Shown here piece by piece: positions 37,871 to 46,514 of a DNA stretch of 64,000 nucleotides (the first letter of the stretch is position 1; each line of letters opens with the position of its first letter). A program made the translations under genes and the position numbers. Location: the NCBI RefSeq assembly GCF_027706845.1, contig NZ_JAQGCZ010000006.1, forward strand, positions 1 to 64,000. Direction: 5' to 3'. The notes below the pieces were generated by a model that did not search any database, was not told the origin of the DNA, and saw nothing but the letters and a program-made list of their open reading frames with translations. This DNA is from Mycolicibacterium sp. BiH015 (GTDB lineage: Bacteria; Actinomycetota; Actinomycetes; Mycobacteriales; Mycobacteriaceae).

Positions 37871-37886
37871 TCGAATGTATGTTCGA
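37871..37886 (+). promoter_or_regulatory. LexA (SOS) box, one mismatch to consensus
   Basis: TCGAATGTATGTTCGA matches the mycobacterial SOS box TCGAAC-N4-GTTCGA except for T at position 6. It lies just before the start of the 13E12-type gene. LexA sites at REP13E12 genes are known from M. tuberculosis. Confidence 0.7.
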
Positions 37887-37889
37887 AGA

Positions 37890-39401
37890 ATGACGGTCGG
37901 CGATGTGGGGGCAGCGGTGTCCGCGCTGCGTGCGGCCTTCGACTCCGTGGCGTCTTGCGACATCGATCTGCTCGACCGTACTGAGCTCTTGGGTGCTCTC
38001 GACGAACTGCAGACCCTGTCGTGTCAGCTGCCCGCGGTGGCGCATCGTCTGCTGGCGCGGTTGCAGACCGAGACGACTCCGCACGCGATGGGCGCCAAGA
38101 ATTGGCGAGAAGTTCTGGCCGTGCGCTGGCGGATTTCCACCTCGGAGGCCAATCGTCGACTGACGGAGGCCGCATTGTTGGCGCCGCGGCCCTCGGTGAC
38201 CGGGCCGCCACTTCCTCCGGTGCTGCATGCCACCGCGGTCGCGCAAAGTCTGGGTCTGATCACCGCCGAGCATGTCGAGGTGATCCGCAGAGCAGTCAAC
38301 AAACTTCCTGGTTTCGTCGATGATCTCACCCGCGACCAGTTCGAGGTCGAACTGGTGCGCACCGCAGTGGGCAACGGTCCCAAGGAACTCAAAGATGCAG
38401 CCGAGCGGACGTTGTTCCTGCTCGATCAAGACGGCCCCGAACCCGATGACGCCGAACGCGGCCGCAGGCGCGGGTTGGCGATGGGAAAGCAGGGCGCCGA
38501 TGGGATGACCCACCTGGTCGCCGACCTGACCCCCGAGGCGCGGGCGGTGTGGGAGCCGGTGCTGGCTCGCTTGGCCGCCCCGGGAATGTGCAACCCGGCC
38601 GATCCCGAGCCGTGCACCGTCGGCACGCCCACCCAAGCCCAGATCGACAACGATCACCGCAGCCTGGCCCAACGTCAACACGATGCGATCGTCGCGGTCG
38701 GGCGGATCGCGTTGATGAGTGGGGAACTCGGTCAGCTCAACGGCTTGCCGGTCATGGTGATCATCCGCACCACCCTGCAGGATTTGGAGTCCCGCGCCGG
38801 TGTCGGTGTCAGCGGCGGCGGCACCGTGGTCCCGATCGCCGATGTGGTGCGCATGGGTGCCCATGCCCACCACGCGCTGGCGGTCTTCGACAAGGCCACC
38901 GGCTCAGCGCTGGAGTTGTTCCGCGCCAGACGTATCGCCTCACCGGCGCAGCGGATCATGCTCATCTCCCGCGATGGCGGCTGCACCAAACCCGGCTGCA
39001 CAGTCGGGGCCTATGGCGCCCAGGTCCACCACGTCGTCACCGACTGGGTTGATGGCGGCAACACCAATGTCAACGAGACAGGCCTGGCGTGCGGGCCCGA
39101 TAACCGCAGCGTCGACCGTGCCGGTGGCTGGGATACCCGTATGAATGATCGCCACGAGGTCGAATGGATCCCACCACCTGACCTCGACACGGGGCAGGCC
39201 CGGATCAATAACTACCATTGCCCCGAGCGTCTGTTGCGCCCACCAGACGAGTCAGAAGCCCACGGCGCCAACGAGGTAAGTGAAGTGACGACCTCCGCTG
39301 ACGGTGATCGGGTCGACGATGCCGAGGTCAATAACCCGCGTCGCGCCGATGACCCCGGTGAGCCCGGTGGACCCGCACCACCCGACAATCAAGCGGCCTG
39401 A
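37890..39401 (+). CDS. DUF222/HNH endonuclease-like protein, 13E12 repeat family
   Basis: Protein of about 503 residues from the ATG at 37,890; earlier in-frame ATGs fall within or before the LexA box. The N-terminal DUF222 domain (about 5-330; LLGALDELQTLSCQLPAVAHRLL, EANRRLTEAALLAPRP, DMTHLVADLTPEA-type segments) is followed by an HNH domain: CTKPGCTVGAYGAQVHHVVTDW, given in part, with the HH pair and a later GLACGPDN. A disordered Asp/Asn/Pro tail ends the protein. Multi-copy 13E12 proteins of mycobacteria may be mobile-element-linked nucleases; function is unproven. SOS induction is suggested by the adjacent box. Confidence 0.92.
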   Translation: MTVGDVGAAVSALRAAFDSVASCDIDLLDRTELLGALDELQTLSCQLPAVAHRLLARLQTETTPHAMGAKNWREVLAVRWRISTSEANRRLTEAALLAPRPSVTGPPLPPVLHATAVAQSLGLITAEHVEVIRRAVNKLPGFVDDLTRDQFEVELVRTAVGNGPKELKDAAERTLFLLDQDGPEPDDAERGRRRGLAMGKQGADGMTHLVADLTPEARAVWEPVLARLAAPGMCNPADPEPCTVGTPTQAQIDNDHRSLAQRQHDAIVAVGRIALMSGELGQLNGLPVMVIIRTTLQDLESRAGVGVSGGGTVVPIADVVRMGAHAHHALAVFDKATGSALELFRARRIASPAQRIMLISRDGGCTKPGCTVGAYGAQVHHVVTDWVDGGNTNVNETGLACGPDNRSVDRAGGWDTRMNDRHEVEWIPPPDLDTGQARINNYHCPERLLRPPDESEAHGANEVSEVTTSADGDRVDDAEVNNPRRADDPGEPGGPAPPDNQAA

Positions 39402-39471
39402 AGGCCTTGAATTTGTGCCGCGCCCTTCGTGGATGCATCTGCTGGGCCGTCGACCCCTCAGCGTGAGTGTC

Positions 39472-39477
39472 TACCCT
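39472..39477 (+). promoter_or_regulatory. -10 box for leaderless gene at 39,485
   Basis: TACCCT ends seven bases before the ATG at 39,485. The GGAGG immediately before the ATG is too close to serve as a ribosome site, so a leaderless start is favoured. Confidence 0.4.
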
Positions 39478-39484
39478 CGGAGGC

Positions 39485-39895
39485 ATGCAGATCACTGGCG
39501 CCTTTCTCGCCGAGCATGCGGAGATCGTCGACGGCAAGCTCAACGTGACCGGCGGTGTCATCGACCTTGTCAGGGCTCCAGCCGTAGGCTTGACCAACGA
39601 GAACGGGGATCAGCTGGCCATGCCGCTGAGCCTGGTGACGTTGATGCAGGCCGGGCCGGACGACGAGGGCAGACCCTACCGCATGAAGTTGGAGGTCGTC
39701 TCCTCCAATGGCGACGTCATCGTTCTTGGCGACCAAGAGATTCCTGGGTCAACTCTGCAGGGAGAGAACCACTTCTGGATCAGTGGCTTCGGATTGACCG
39801 CGCAGGCGACGGGCCGCGTGGTCCTCATCGCCAGCATTGAAGGCGGAGGCAGCGCGACAGTTCCGGTCTTCGTGGAGAAGGTCGACCGCATCTGA
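39485..39895 (+). CDS. Small cytoplasmic protein, DUF6941-like
   Basis: Protein of 136 residues, strand-rich. The start MQITGAFLAEHAEIVDGKLNVTGG has the A-D/E-x-V-x-D-G-K-L-x-V-x-G-G pattern that I associate with the DUF6941 family of small actinobacterial proteins with no known role. A GTG at 39,467 would add six residues. It stands alone between the 13E12 gene and the convergent deacetylase gene. Confidence 0.75.
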   Translation: MQITGAFLAEHAEIVDGKLNVTGGVIDLVRAPAVGLTNENGDQLAMPLSLVTLMQAGPDDEGRPYRMKLEVVSSNGDVIVLGDQEIPGSTLQGENHFWISGFGLTAQATGRVVLIASIEGGGSATVPVFVEKVDRI

Positions 39896-39986
39896 TGGCT
39901 GCTCGTTGAGTCACCCGGTGCTGGCTCGCGCCCTGTCGAATCGTGTTCTCCTGCAGTACATCCGCTCAGCTCCGAATCAAGCCTGA

Positions 39987-40733
39987 TTAGGGCGCCTCGG
40001 TGCCGCGGAGGCCCAGAAGCTGGCTGACGGTGACGAACCGGTAGCCGGCCGCCCGCAACCGGTCGACAATTCGTGGCACAGCGGCGCGTGAGGCAGAGCG
40101 GCTGTCGGCCATCACGTGCAACAAGATGATCGATCCTGGACGCACATTCGCCGTGGTGTCCGCGACGATCTGATCGGTCGTCGGGGCGCCGGCGGAATCC
40201 GGTTCCACATCCCATGTGACAGTTACCCGTTGGCTTCCGCTGAGGTAGTGCGGAAGCGTCCAGAGCTTCTTCCCGTAGGGCGGGCGGAAGGTGACCGGAC
40301 CCCGATAGCCGGTGCGTGCGATCGCCGCGTCAGTGCGTTCGACCTCGTCCGCAACGGCCCCAGCTGACACCAGGACCATGCGACGGTGGGTGTAGGTGTG
40401 GTTGCCGATCTCGTGACCGGCGCGCGCAATAGCGGCTCCGTGATCGGGGTGCTGATCCAATTCGGCCCCATTGAGATAGAACGTCGCCGGGACGAAGGCT
40501 TCTGCCAGCATGCGCAGAATCTCCGGTGCCCACTCGGTGGGGCCATCATCAAAGGTGAGCGCAACCACCTTCTCGGAAGTATCCACACGGCTGACGATCT
40601 CACCCGTCAGCTGAAAGGTCCGGGACTGCGCCAGGGTGTATGTGCCGAACGTCGCCACGAGTAACAACGCCAGTCCGACTGACGTTCCGACTGCCCACTT
40701 CCGCACGAGACCCGTGTCTACCAGAGTCGCCAA
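39987..40733 (-). CDS. Polysaccharide deacetylase (NodB/CE4 family), membrane-anchored
   Basis: Protein of 248 residues. A hydrophobic N-terminal helix (about 13-33, WAVGTSVGLALLLVATFGTY) anchors or exports it. The CE4 motifs are complete: ALTFDDGP (catalytic and metal Asp), HEIGNHTYTH (His metal ligands), FRPPYG, and TWDVEPDS plus ILLHVM near the C-terminus. It would remove acetyl groups from peptidoglycan or another cell-envelope polymer outside the membrane. A TTG start is assumed; a GTG ten codons downstream is also possible. Confidence 0.92.
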   Translation of the reverse strand: MATLVDTGLVRKWAVGTSVGLALLLVATFGTYTLAQSRTFQLTGEIVSRVDTSEKVVALTFDDGPTEWAPEILRMLAEAFVPATFYLNGAELDQHPDHGAAIARAGHEIGNHTYTHRRMVLVSAGAVADEVERTDAAIARTGYRGPVTFRPPYGKKLWTLPHYLSGSQRVTVTWDVEPDSAGAPTTDQIVADTTANVRPGSIILLHVMADSRSASRAAVPRIVDRLRAAGYRFVTVSQLLGLRGTEAP

Positions 40734-40947
40734 CGCCGAGTCGGCCTTGTGAGCGCTGAGACCGGCGCAGGCCTGGTGGGTTTTGGGTCGGCGCTATACC
40801 CGCCACAGGGTAGCTCCCTGATGTGGCACTACCACATCCGGCCGGTCGCGCGGAGAAAATGTGGACGACTCATACGCATCGCTATCCCGGTCCCCCCACG
40901 GAAAAGGTGTATTTGACGCAGAGCCGTGAAGCCATCGCTTGCATATA

Positions 40948-40987
40948 TGAACGACCCGTTTACACTCCTATATGTACGGACCGTTCA
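40948..40987. promoter_or_regulatory. Two tandem TetR-type operators before the MFS operon
   Basis: Two 15-bp imperfect palindromes of the form TGAACGG-N-CCGTTCA lie at 40,948-40,962 and 40,973-40,987, each flanked by ATAT. Their centres are 25 bp apart. A matching half-site (CCGTTCA) occurs next to the TATACT box before the tetR gene of the same operon (44,208-44,222). This suggests control of the whole operon by that regulator. Confidence 0.6.
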
Positions 40988-41049
40988 TATCGAACCCATC
41001 GCCGACGTGTGTTCGGTGGTCTTGGACATGAAGCTCTAGGAGATCCCTG

Positions 41050-42309
41050 ATGGTCACCACGTCATCGCCGGCAGTGCTTCGTCGGTTACATCCCTTCGTC
41101 CTGGGCATCGCCTTTCTCAGCACGTACTACGTGGCGCTGCTCGGTCCGATCCTTCCTGCCATCGCCGGCCCTCTGGGCGGGGATGCGCTGGCTATCGGAC
41201 TGCTCTTTTCCACCTACTCCCTCGCGCAATTTCTCACCGCACCCGTACTGGGGGCGCTAGGGGACCGGTACGGCCGTCGCATCGTGCTGTTGTTCAGCGT
41301 GGTCGGCGCACTGGTGGGCTTTTCCATCTTCACCGTGGGCGCCGCAACCGGGGCAGGGTTGTGGGTGCTCTTCACCGGCTGGATCATCGTCGGGGCCTGT
41401 GACTGCTGGATCGCCACGGCTTTCTCCTACGTCGCCGACACCACACGGCCGGGGACGCGAGCGCGATTCTTCGCCTTCTTGACCGCAGCGATCGGATCGG
41501 CGTTCGTCGTGGGACCGGCGACCAGTGGGTTCTTCTCGACGCTGAGCCCTGTCATGCCGCTGCTCGTGCTGCTGGCCTTACTGTGCGCAGCACTGATATG
41601 GGGCTACTTCTCGATGCCTGAAAGCTTGCCGCCAGCACAGCGCGCGACCAGCCTGCACGCCGCCCAGATGAACCCGCTGTCTGCGCTGCGCGACGTGTTG
41701 CGGTTCCCACAGTTGCGTCTCTTGCTGCTGAGCTATCTGATGTTCTGGCCCAGCGTCATCGCCCTGTCCGCCAACCTGCCGACACTGATGGCCGAACGTG
41801 CCGCATGGGACACAGGACGTATCGCCTCGCTCCTGGTGCTCTACGGCGCACTGGTCGTGGTCGTCCAACTCGGAGTCATCCCTATTCTCGCGCAACACTT
41901 TCGAGCGATTCACTTGGCAATCGCCGGCGCCGTTCTGAGCGTAGCCGCTTTCGCCATGCTTGCCGCTTTCACCGTCTCTGCCTCAATACCGTTGGTGTAT
42001 CTGGGTGTGACGCTGTTCGGGCTCGGCCAACCGTTGGTTCAGACCGGTATCACCGCGGCTACGTCTGAGAGCGTGGACGCTCGCACGCAGGGCCGCGCTC
42101 AGGGCGCCGTTGCCGCGACCATGGCACTGGCCCAGGTCGTCGGCCCTCTGGTCATCGGCTGGCTATACCAGGCCGCCGGACCGCAGGTGGCTTACACGGT
42201 CATCGTCGCGCAGATCGTCGTCGCGATCGCGCTCATGCTGGCGGCAATCCCCAGGCTCGCCCGGGCCATGGACGCTCAGCGCGCGATGGCTGCCCCGCAC
42301 ACCGCATGA
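41050..42309 (+). CDS. MFS drug/metabolite efflux transporter (DHA1-like)
   Basis: Membrane protein of 419 residues with 12 hydrophobic helices. The loop 2-3 signature GALGDRYGRRIVLL and the helix-5 region FVVGPATSGFFS (motif C-like of proton antiporters) point to drug:H+ antiport of the tetracycline-efflux type. An AGGAGA ribosome site precedes the ATG. It opens an operon with an NmrA-like protein, an F420-type LLM oxidoreductase and a TetR regulator. The set looks like a response to a toxic compound that is exported and reduced. Confidence 0.92.
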   Translation: MVTTSSPAVLRRLHPFVLGIAFLSTYYVALLGPILPAIAGPLGGDALAIGLLFSTYSLAQFLTAPVLGALGDRYGRRIVLLFSVVGALVGFSIFTVGAATGAGLWVLFTGWIIVGACDCWIATAFSYVADTTRPGTRARFFAFLTAAIGSAFVVGPATSGFFSTLSPVMPLLVLLALLCAALIWGYFSMPESLPPAQRATSLHAAQMNPLSALRDVLRFPQLRLLLLSYLMFWPSVIALSANLPTLMAERAAWDTGRIASLLVLYGALVVVVQLGVIPILAQHFRAIHLAIAGAVLSVAAFAMLAAFTVSASIPLVYLGVTLFGLGQPLVQTGITAATSESVDARTQGRAQGAVAATMALAQVVGPLVIGWLYQAAGPQVAYTVIVAQIVVAIALMLAAIPRLARAMDAQRAMAAPHTA

Positions 42310-42400
42310 GCGCACAGTCCAGACACCGATGGCCGCCACCGCATGCCGTTCCTCCCGGCGCCCAATCACCGACTCTCGCAACGAAATCGAAGGAAACCAC

Positions 42401-43303
42401 ATGATCACTGTCACCGCGCCGACCAGCAACATCGGCCGTCAAGTCGTGGACCGACTTCTGGCAATCGATGTGCCGCTTCGGGTGATCGCGCGCGATCCCG
42501 GCCGCCTCGCCACCGCGGTACGCGAGCGCGTGCAGATCATCGAGGGGTCTCATGGTGACCCGGACGTTCTCGCCGCAGCTCTCGACGGTACTGACGCCGT
42601 GTTCTGGCTCGTGCCTGCCGACCCGCGCGCCGACAGCGTGCGTGCCGCCTACGTCGAGTTCAGCCAGCCGTTCGTCGATCGGTTGAGAACGTCGGACATC
42701 GCACGCGTGGTGGGGATTTCCGCGTTGGGCCGCGGCGTCGACCGCAATGCCGGCTTCGTCACCGCCACCCACGAGGTCGATGACCTGATTGCGGGCACGG
42801 GCGTCGCCTACCGCGCGCTGACGTTGCCGTCCTTCATGGACAACCTGCTGCGACAAGCCCAACCGATCAGCGCCCAGGGTGTGTTCTTCACGCCGATCGA
42901 CCCCGACCGCGCAATGCCCGCCTGCGCCACCCGCGACATCGCCGACGTGGCGGCCACTCTGCTGGTCGACCAGTCGTGGTCCGGGGTGGCCGACCGGCCG
43001 GTACTCGGTCCTGAGGATCTGTCATTCAACGACATGGCGGCGATCATGTCCGAGGTCCTGGGCCGTCCGGTGCGTTGTCAGCAGATCGACGGCGCGGCCT
43101 ACACGGCCACCCTGATGAAGAACGGAATGTCAGAGGCCATGGCCCAGGGCATGCTCGATATGGCGATGGCCAAGAACGCCGGGCTCGACAACGCCGAAGC
43201 CCGCACCCCCGAAGCGACCACGCCCACCACTTTCGGCCAATGGTGCCGAGACGTCCTCGCGCCTGCACTGGCGTCCCACTCGGACAGGAGCCACCTGCGA
43301 TGA
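42401..43303 (+). CDS. NmrA-like NAD(P)-binding protein
   Basis: Protein of 300 residues from the ATG with an AAGGAA ribosome site; the longer upstream frame overlaps the MFS gene. The N-terminal Rossmann loop reads TVTAPTSNIGRQVVDRLL, where the usual GATGxxG is altered to a Ser/Asn form (APTSNIG). Later VVGISALGRG and a C-terminal substrate domain fit the NmrA/atypical SDR group. No catalytic Y-x-x-x-K is visible, so it may be a redox sensor or a quinone/flavin-type reductase. It is coupled to the next gene by an ATGA overlap. Confidence 0.88.
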   Translation: MITVTAPTSNIGRQVVDRLLAIDVPLRVIARDPGRLATAVRERVQIIEGSHGDPDVLAAALDGTDAVFWLVPADPRADSVRAAYVEFSQPFVDRLRTSDIARVVGISALGRGVDRNAGFVTATHEVDDLIAGTGVAYRALTLPSFMDNLLRQAQPISAQGVFFTPIDPDRAMPACATRDIADVAATLLVDQSWSGVADRPVLGPEDLSFNDMAAIMSEVLGRPVRCQQIDGAAYTATLMKNGMSEAMAQGMLDMAMAKNAGLDNAEARTPEATTPTTFGQWCRDVLAPALASHSDRSHLR

Positions 43304-44181
43304 AACTCGGGATCCATCTACCCATCTTCGACATCGACGGCGGAACCTCCGCCATTGCAGGCGAACTCGCACAGGTGGGTGCCGCCGTCGAGGCGGCCGG
43401 GGTGAGCGACGTGTCGGTGATGGACCATTACTTCCAGATCGAGCCGATGGGCTTGCCTGCCGAATCGAACATGCTCGAGGGTTACACCACGCTGGGTTAC
43501 CTTGCCGCGCACACCAGCTCCGTCGCGCTCGGCGTACTGGTCACCGGTGTGACCTACCGGCATCCCGGTCTGCTGGCCAAGATCGTCACCACCCTCGACG
43601 TGTTGTCCGGAGGCCGAACGTTTCTCGGTATCGGGGCCGGATGGTTCGAACGGGAACATCGCGCCCTCGGAGTCCCGTTCCCGCCCCTGTCCGAACGCTT
43701 CGAGCGCCTCGAAGAGACCCTGCAGATCTGCAATCAGATGTGGGATCCGCACAACAACGGGCCGTACAGCGGCGCGAACTATCAACTCGCCGAGACATTG
43801 TGCTCGCCGCAGCCCATCGTCCGGCCGCCGATCCTGATCGGCGGCGGCGGTGAGCGAAAGACGTTGAAGCTCGTCGCGCGCTACGGCGATGCCTGCAATC
43901 TCTTCACGACATCGGTCGAGGACGTCGCCAGAAAGCTCGATGTATTGCGTCGCCACTGCGATGACCTCGGACGCGACTACGGCTCGATACGGGTCACCGT
44001 CACGGCGGCCAATCCGAGGCCACAACCCGACGACATCGACGACTTCGTCTCCCGCATGGTCGACTACGCGCACCTGGGTGTGGAGACCGTGATGGTCACC
44101 CCGACCACGGGCAGGCCCGCCGCCTGGATCGACGCGTTGGCGCCCGCCGTGCCCCGGTTGGCCGAATTGCCCACCACATGA
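43300..44181 (+). CDS. LLM-class F420-dependent oxidoreductase
   Basis: Luciferase-like TIM-barrel protein of 293 residues. MKLGIHLPIFDIDGG, SVMDHYFQ, LGVLVTGVTYRHPGLLAK, and GRTFLGIGAGWFEREHRALG are the conserved strands and F420-binding segments, and PPILIGGGGERKTLKLVARYGDACNLF is the C-terminal signature (given in part). It would use F420H2 to reduce an unknown substrate. It overlaps the NmrA-like gene by four bases and precedes the regulator. Confidence 0.93.
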   Translation: MKLGIHLPIFDIDGGTSAIAGELAQVGAAVEAAGVSDVSVMDHYFQIEPMGLPAESNMLEGYTTLGYLAAHTSSVALGVLVTGVTYRHPGLLAKIVTTLDVLSGGRTFLGIGAGWFEREHRALGVPFPPLSERFERLEETLQICNQMWDPHNNGPYSGANYQLAETLCSPQPIVRPPILIGGGGERKTLKLVARYGDACNLFTTSVEDVARKLDVLRRHCDDLGRDYGSIRVTVTAANPRPQPDDIDDFVSRMVDYAHLGVETVMVTPTTGRPAAWIDALAPAVPRLAELPTT

Positions 44182-44207
44182 CCGAGGCGGCACCCCGGGT
44201 CGGCGCT

Positions 44208-44222
44208 TATACTGGCCGTTCA
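44208..44222 (+). promoter_or_regulatory. Internal promoter and operator half-site before the TetR gene
   Basis: TATACT (44,208-44,213) is followed at once by GGCCGTTCA, matching the half-site of the operators upstream of the MFS gene. An AGGAGA ribosome site for the GTG start at 44,247 follows. This suggests autoregulation of tetR. Confidence 0.45.
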
Positions 44223-44246
44223 CTTCCTCACAGGAGACCGAACGCC

Positions 44247-44924
44247 GTGCCGGGCAGCTCGACCACAGCGACTGACCCGCCCCCGCGTCGCGGCAGACGT
44301 CCGGCGGCCGAGGTGCGTCGCGCAGTCCTGGATGCGGCGGCGCACATCCTGTACACCGACGGGCTGTCGGCGATCACCTTCGAACGGGTGGCCAGTGCGG
44401 CAGGTGCGAGCAAGGTGACGCTGTACAAGTGGTGGCCGTCGCCGGCGGTGCTGGCGTTCGAGGCCTATCACGATGACGTCCGACCCGTTTTGGCCTTCCC
44501 CGACACGGGCGACTTCCTCGGCGATCTCAAGACACAGATGTACTCGTTCGTGCGCACTCTGATGGAGCAGCCCGTTGCCGGTGGACGCACCCGCGGCCAG
44601 GTGATCGCCGAGATGGTCGGCGCATCGCACGCCGACGAAACGTTCGCGCGTGCGTTTCACGAGTACTACACCCTGCCGCGGCTGCGCCTGACGATGGCGC
44701 GGTTCGAGGCGGCGAGAGACCAGGGGGAGATTCCAGAGCACTTCGACCTGGCCTGCCTCGCCGACCAACTCTGGGGCGCCTGCTATCACCGCGTGATGCT
44801 CTTCGGTAAACCGCTCGACCATGCGTATGTCGACGCGTTGATCGCCAACCTCTTCGACACCGGCGCGGGCCGCAAACGGGTCAAGCGAGCGAAGGTATCT
44901 ACGTCACGCGCTCGAATACGATGA
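44247..44924 (+). CDS. TetR-family regulator of the MFS/LLM operon
   Basis: Regulator of 225 residues from a GTG with AGGAGA upstream; an ATG at 44,178 overlapping the LLM stop is also in frame and would add 23 residues with no domain. The HTH (VLDAAAHILYTDGLSAITFERVASAAGASKVTLYKWW, seen at about residues 20-60) is canonical. The ligand domain follows. It probably represses the operon it ends and its own promoter through TGAACGG-type sites, with the inducer a substrate of the pump or reductase. The 3' end overlaps the convergent lipoprotein gene by 26 bases. Confidence 0.9.
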   Translation: MPGSSTTATDPPPRRGRRPAAEVRRAVLDAAAHILYTDGLSAITFERVASAAGASKVTLYKWWPSPAVLAFEAYHDDVRPVLAFPDTGDFLGDLKTQMYSFVRTLMEQPVAGGRTRGQVIAEMVGASHADETFARAFHEYYTLPRLRLTMARFEAARDQGEIPEHFDLACLADQLWGACYHRVMLFGKPLDHAYVDALIANLFDTGAGRKRVKRAKVSTSRARIR

Positions 44925-45402
44925 CGATCTCGGTTCCGTCCGGACGCGTGAAGTTCTCCGTCATACGGTCTCCGTCGACGACGATGCGCAAGTCGTCTGT
45001 CGTCCTGACATCGCCAACCCAGTTCGGAAACGTCGCGCCTTCGACGCGGTTACCGCTGAACTGGCCCTCCTCGTCGACGGTGTAAGTGCCGAACAGGCCG
45101 ATGCTTCCGGCCATGGCCGCGCGGTTCTCGGCATCGGTGCCCTCGCCGCGGGCGTCGGACGCGAAGCGGGGCACCGAGGAGTCGGTCAACACCTCGACGA
45201 AGCGCATGTCGGCAGTGAAGGTGAGCATCCCGTTCGGCCGTTCGCCGTACGCCGGGGTGAACTGTCCGTTGCGTTCCACCTGGGCCGACACCATTCGCCA
45301 GGTTCCTTCCACGTGGTTGCGGGGTGACGGCTCGCCGGAGCAGCCGGCAACCGTCACCACCGCGACGGCGAGCGCGATCAAAACCTTTGGAATAATCGGC
45401 AA
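44899..45402 (-). CDS. Lipoprotein with lipocalin-like domain
   Basis: Protein of 167 residues with a lipoprotein signal (MPIIPKVLIALAVAVVTVAGC, lipobox VAGC, C21). A TTG start with GGGGA upstream is chosen; another TTG 30 bases earlier is possible. The mature part (VEGTWRMVSAQVERNGQ, LTFTADMRFVEVL, GTYTVDEEGQ, ENFTRPDG) matches the lipocalin-like domain of small secreted proteins, a beta-barrel that may bind a lipid or hydrophobic ligand outside the membrane. It stands alone, convergent with tetR. Confidence 0.82.
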   Translation of the reverse strand: MPIIPKVLIALAVAVVTVAGCSGEPSPRNHVEGTWRMVSAQVERNGQFTPAYGERPNGMLTFTADMRFVEVLTDSSVPRFASDARGEGTDAENRAAMAGSIGLFGTYTVDEEGQFSGNRVEGATFPNWVGDVRTTDDLRIVVDGDRMTENFTRPDGTEIVIVFERVT

Positions 45403-45553
45403 TTCACGTCCCCGGGCTTGGTCCGATACCAATATCTGCGTCCGATCATGCGATCTCGTGGATGCTCTGTGATCCACCGTATTCGTGACCGGACACGAAT
45501 GGGGTTTGAGTTTGATATGAGTACGATGCCGACCCGTCCGCGCGAGGCGCACG

Positions 45554-45559
45554 TAACGT
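45554..45559 (+). promoter_or_regulatory. -10 box for leaderless MpaB-family gene
   Basis: TAACGT ends seven bases before the ATG at 45,567. No ribosome site is present. This favours the ATG over the GTG at 45,558, which lies inside the box. Confidence 0.4.
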
Positions 45560-45566
45560 GGTAACC

Positions 45567-46514
45567 ATGCTGTTGGCGCGAGAGATGCAGGCGATCCGAA
45601 GCGGCGTGGGTCGCGCGCTGTTCGGTATGGTCGCCGGACCCGACGGGCCGGACAACCGGGCCCGGATCCACGGCACGCCCGGCCCGCGCTGGTTCGCCGA
45701 AGACCGCCCCATCCGCCGCGTTCATGCCGACGCGTCGATGTTCGTCGGCGGATTGCGCGCGCTGCTGCTTCAGTCGCTGCACCCGTTGGCGATGGCCGGC
45801 GTGGCCGAACACTCCGACTACCGCGGCGACCCGTGGGGACGTCTGCAGCGCACCAGCACGTTCCTGGCCGTGACGACTTTCGGTCCGGCCGCTGACGCGC
45901 AGCGCGCCGTGGACAAGGTGCGCGGTATCCATCGACGCGTCCGCGGGGTCGCGCCGGACGGCAGACGCTACGAGGCCTCCGACCCGCATCTGCTCGAGTG
46001 GGTGCACATCGCCGAGATCGACAGCTTCCTGCTGGCCCATCAGCTCTATGGCGCGAACCCCCTGGACCAGAGCGGTCGCGACGGGTACGTCGCCGACACC
46101 GCGCGCGTCGCCGAAGCGCTCGGGGTGCAGGATCCGCCACGCACCGAAGCCCAATTGCGGGAGCGGATCGACGCGTTCCGGCCCGAGTTGCGGGGGACAC
46201 GGGAAGCCCGCGACGCCGCCCGGTTCCTGTTGCTGACCCCGCCACTGCCGCTGCCGGCGCGCGCCCCCTACGGCGTGGTCGCCGCGACGTCGGTGGCGAT
46301 GCTGCCGGCATGGGCTCGGCTGCCGCTGCGGCTGCCCTACCTACCGCCCGTCGAGGCCACTGCCGTGCGGTGGTCCGGGCGGGCGCTCGTCGGCGGAATC
46401 CGGTGGGTGATGACGGCCGGTCACGACGACGCGGCAGCCGACCGGTCACGCGGTAGTTCAGGACAGCATGTCGGCGATCGCGCCGGCCAGCCGCCGGCCC
46501 GACAGCCACGCTGA
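45567..46514 (+). CDS. Oxygenase MpaB family protein (DUF2236)
   Basis: Protein of 315 residues related to latex-clearing protein and MpaB, heme-dependent oxygenases that cleave or oxidise hydrophobic chains. Family segments visible are RWFAEDRPIRRVHADASMFVGG, LLLQSLHPLAMAGVAEHS, DPWGRLQRTSTF, and EWVHIAEIDSFLLAHQLYG, the last containing the His that would bind heme. The final 30 residues are polar and overlap the convergent FAD gene. Mycobacteria carry many paralogues with unknown substrates. Confidence 0.9.
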   Translation: MLLAREMQAIRSGVGRALFGMVAGPDGPDNRARIHGTPGPRWFAEDRPIRRVHADASMFVGGLRALLLQSLHPLAMAGVAEHSDYRGDPWGRLQRTSTFLAVTTFGPAADAQRAVDKVRGIHRRVRGVAPDGRRYEASDPHLLEWVHIAEIDSFLLAHQLYGANPLDQSGRDGYVADTARVAEALGVQDPPRTEAQLRERIDAFRPELRGTREARDAARFLLLTPPLPLPARAPYGVVAATSVAMLPAWARLPLRLPYLPPVEATAVRWSGRALVGGIRWVMTAGHDDAAADRSRGSSGQHVGDRAGQPPARQPR

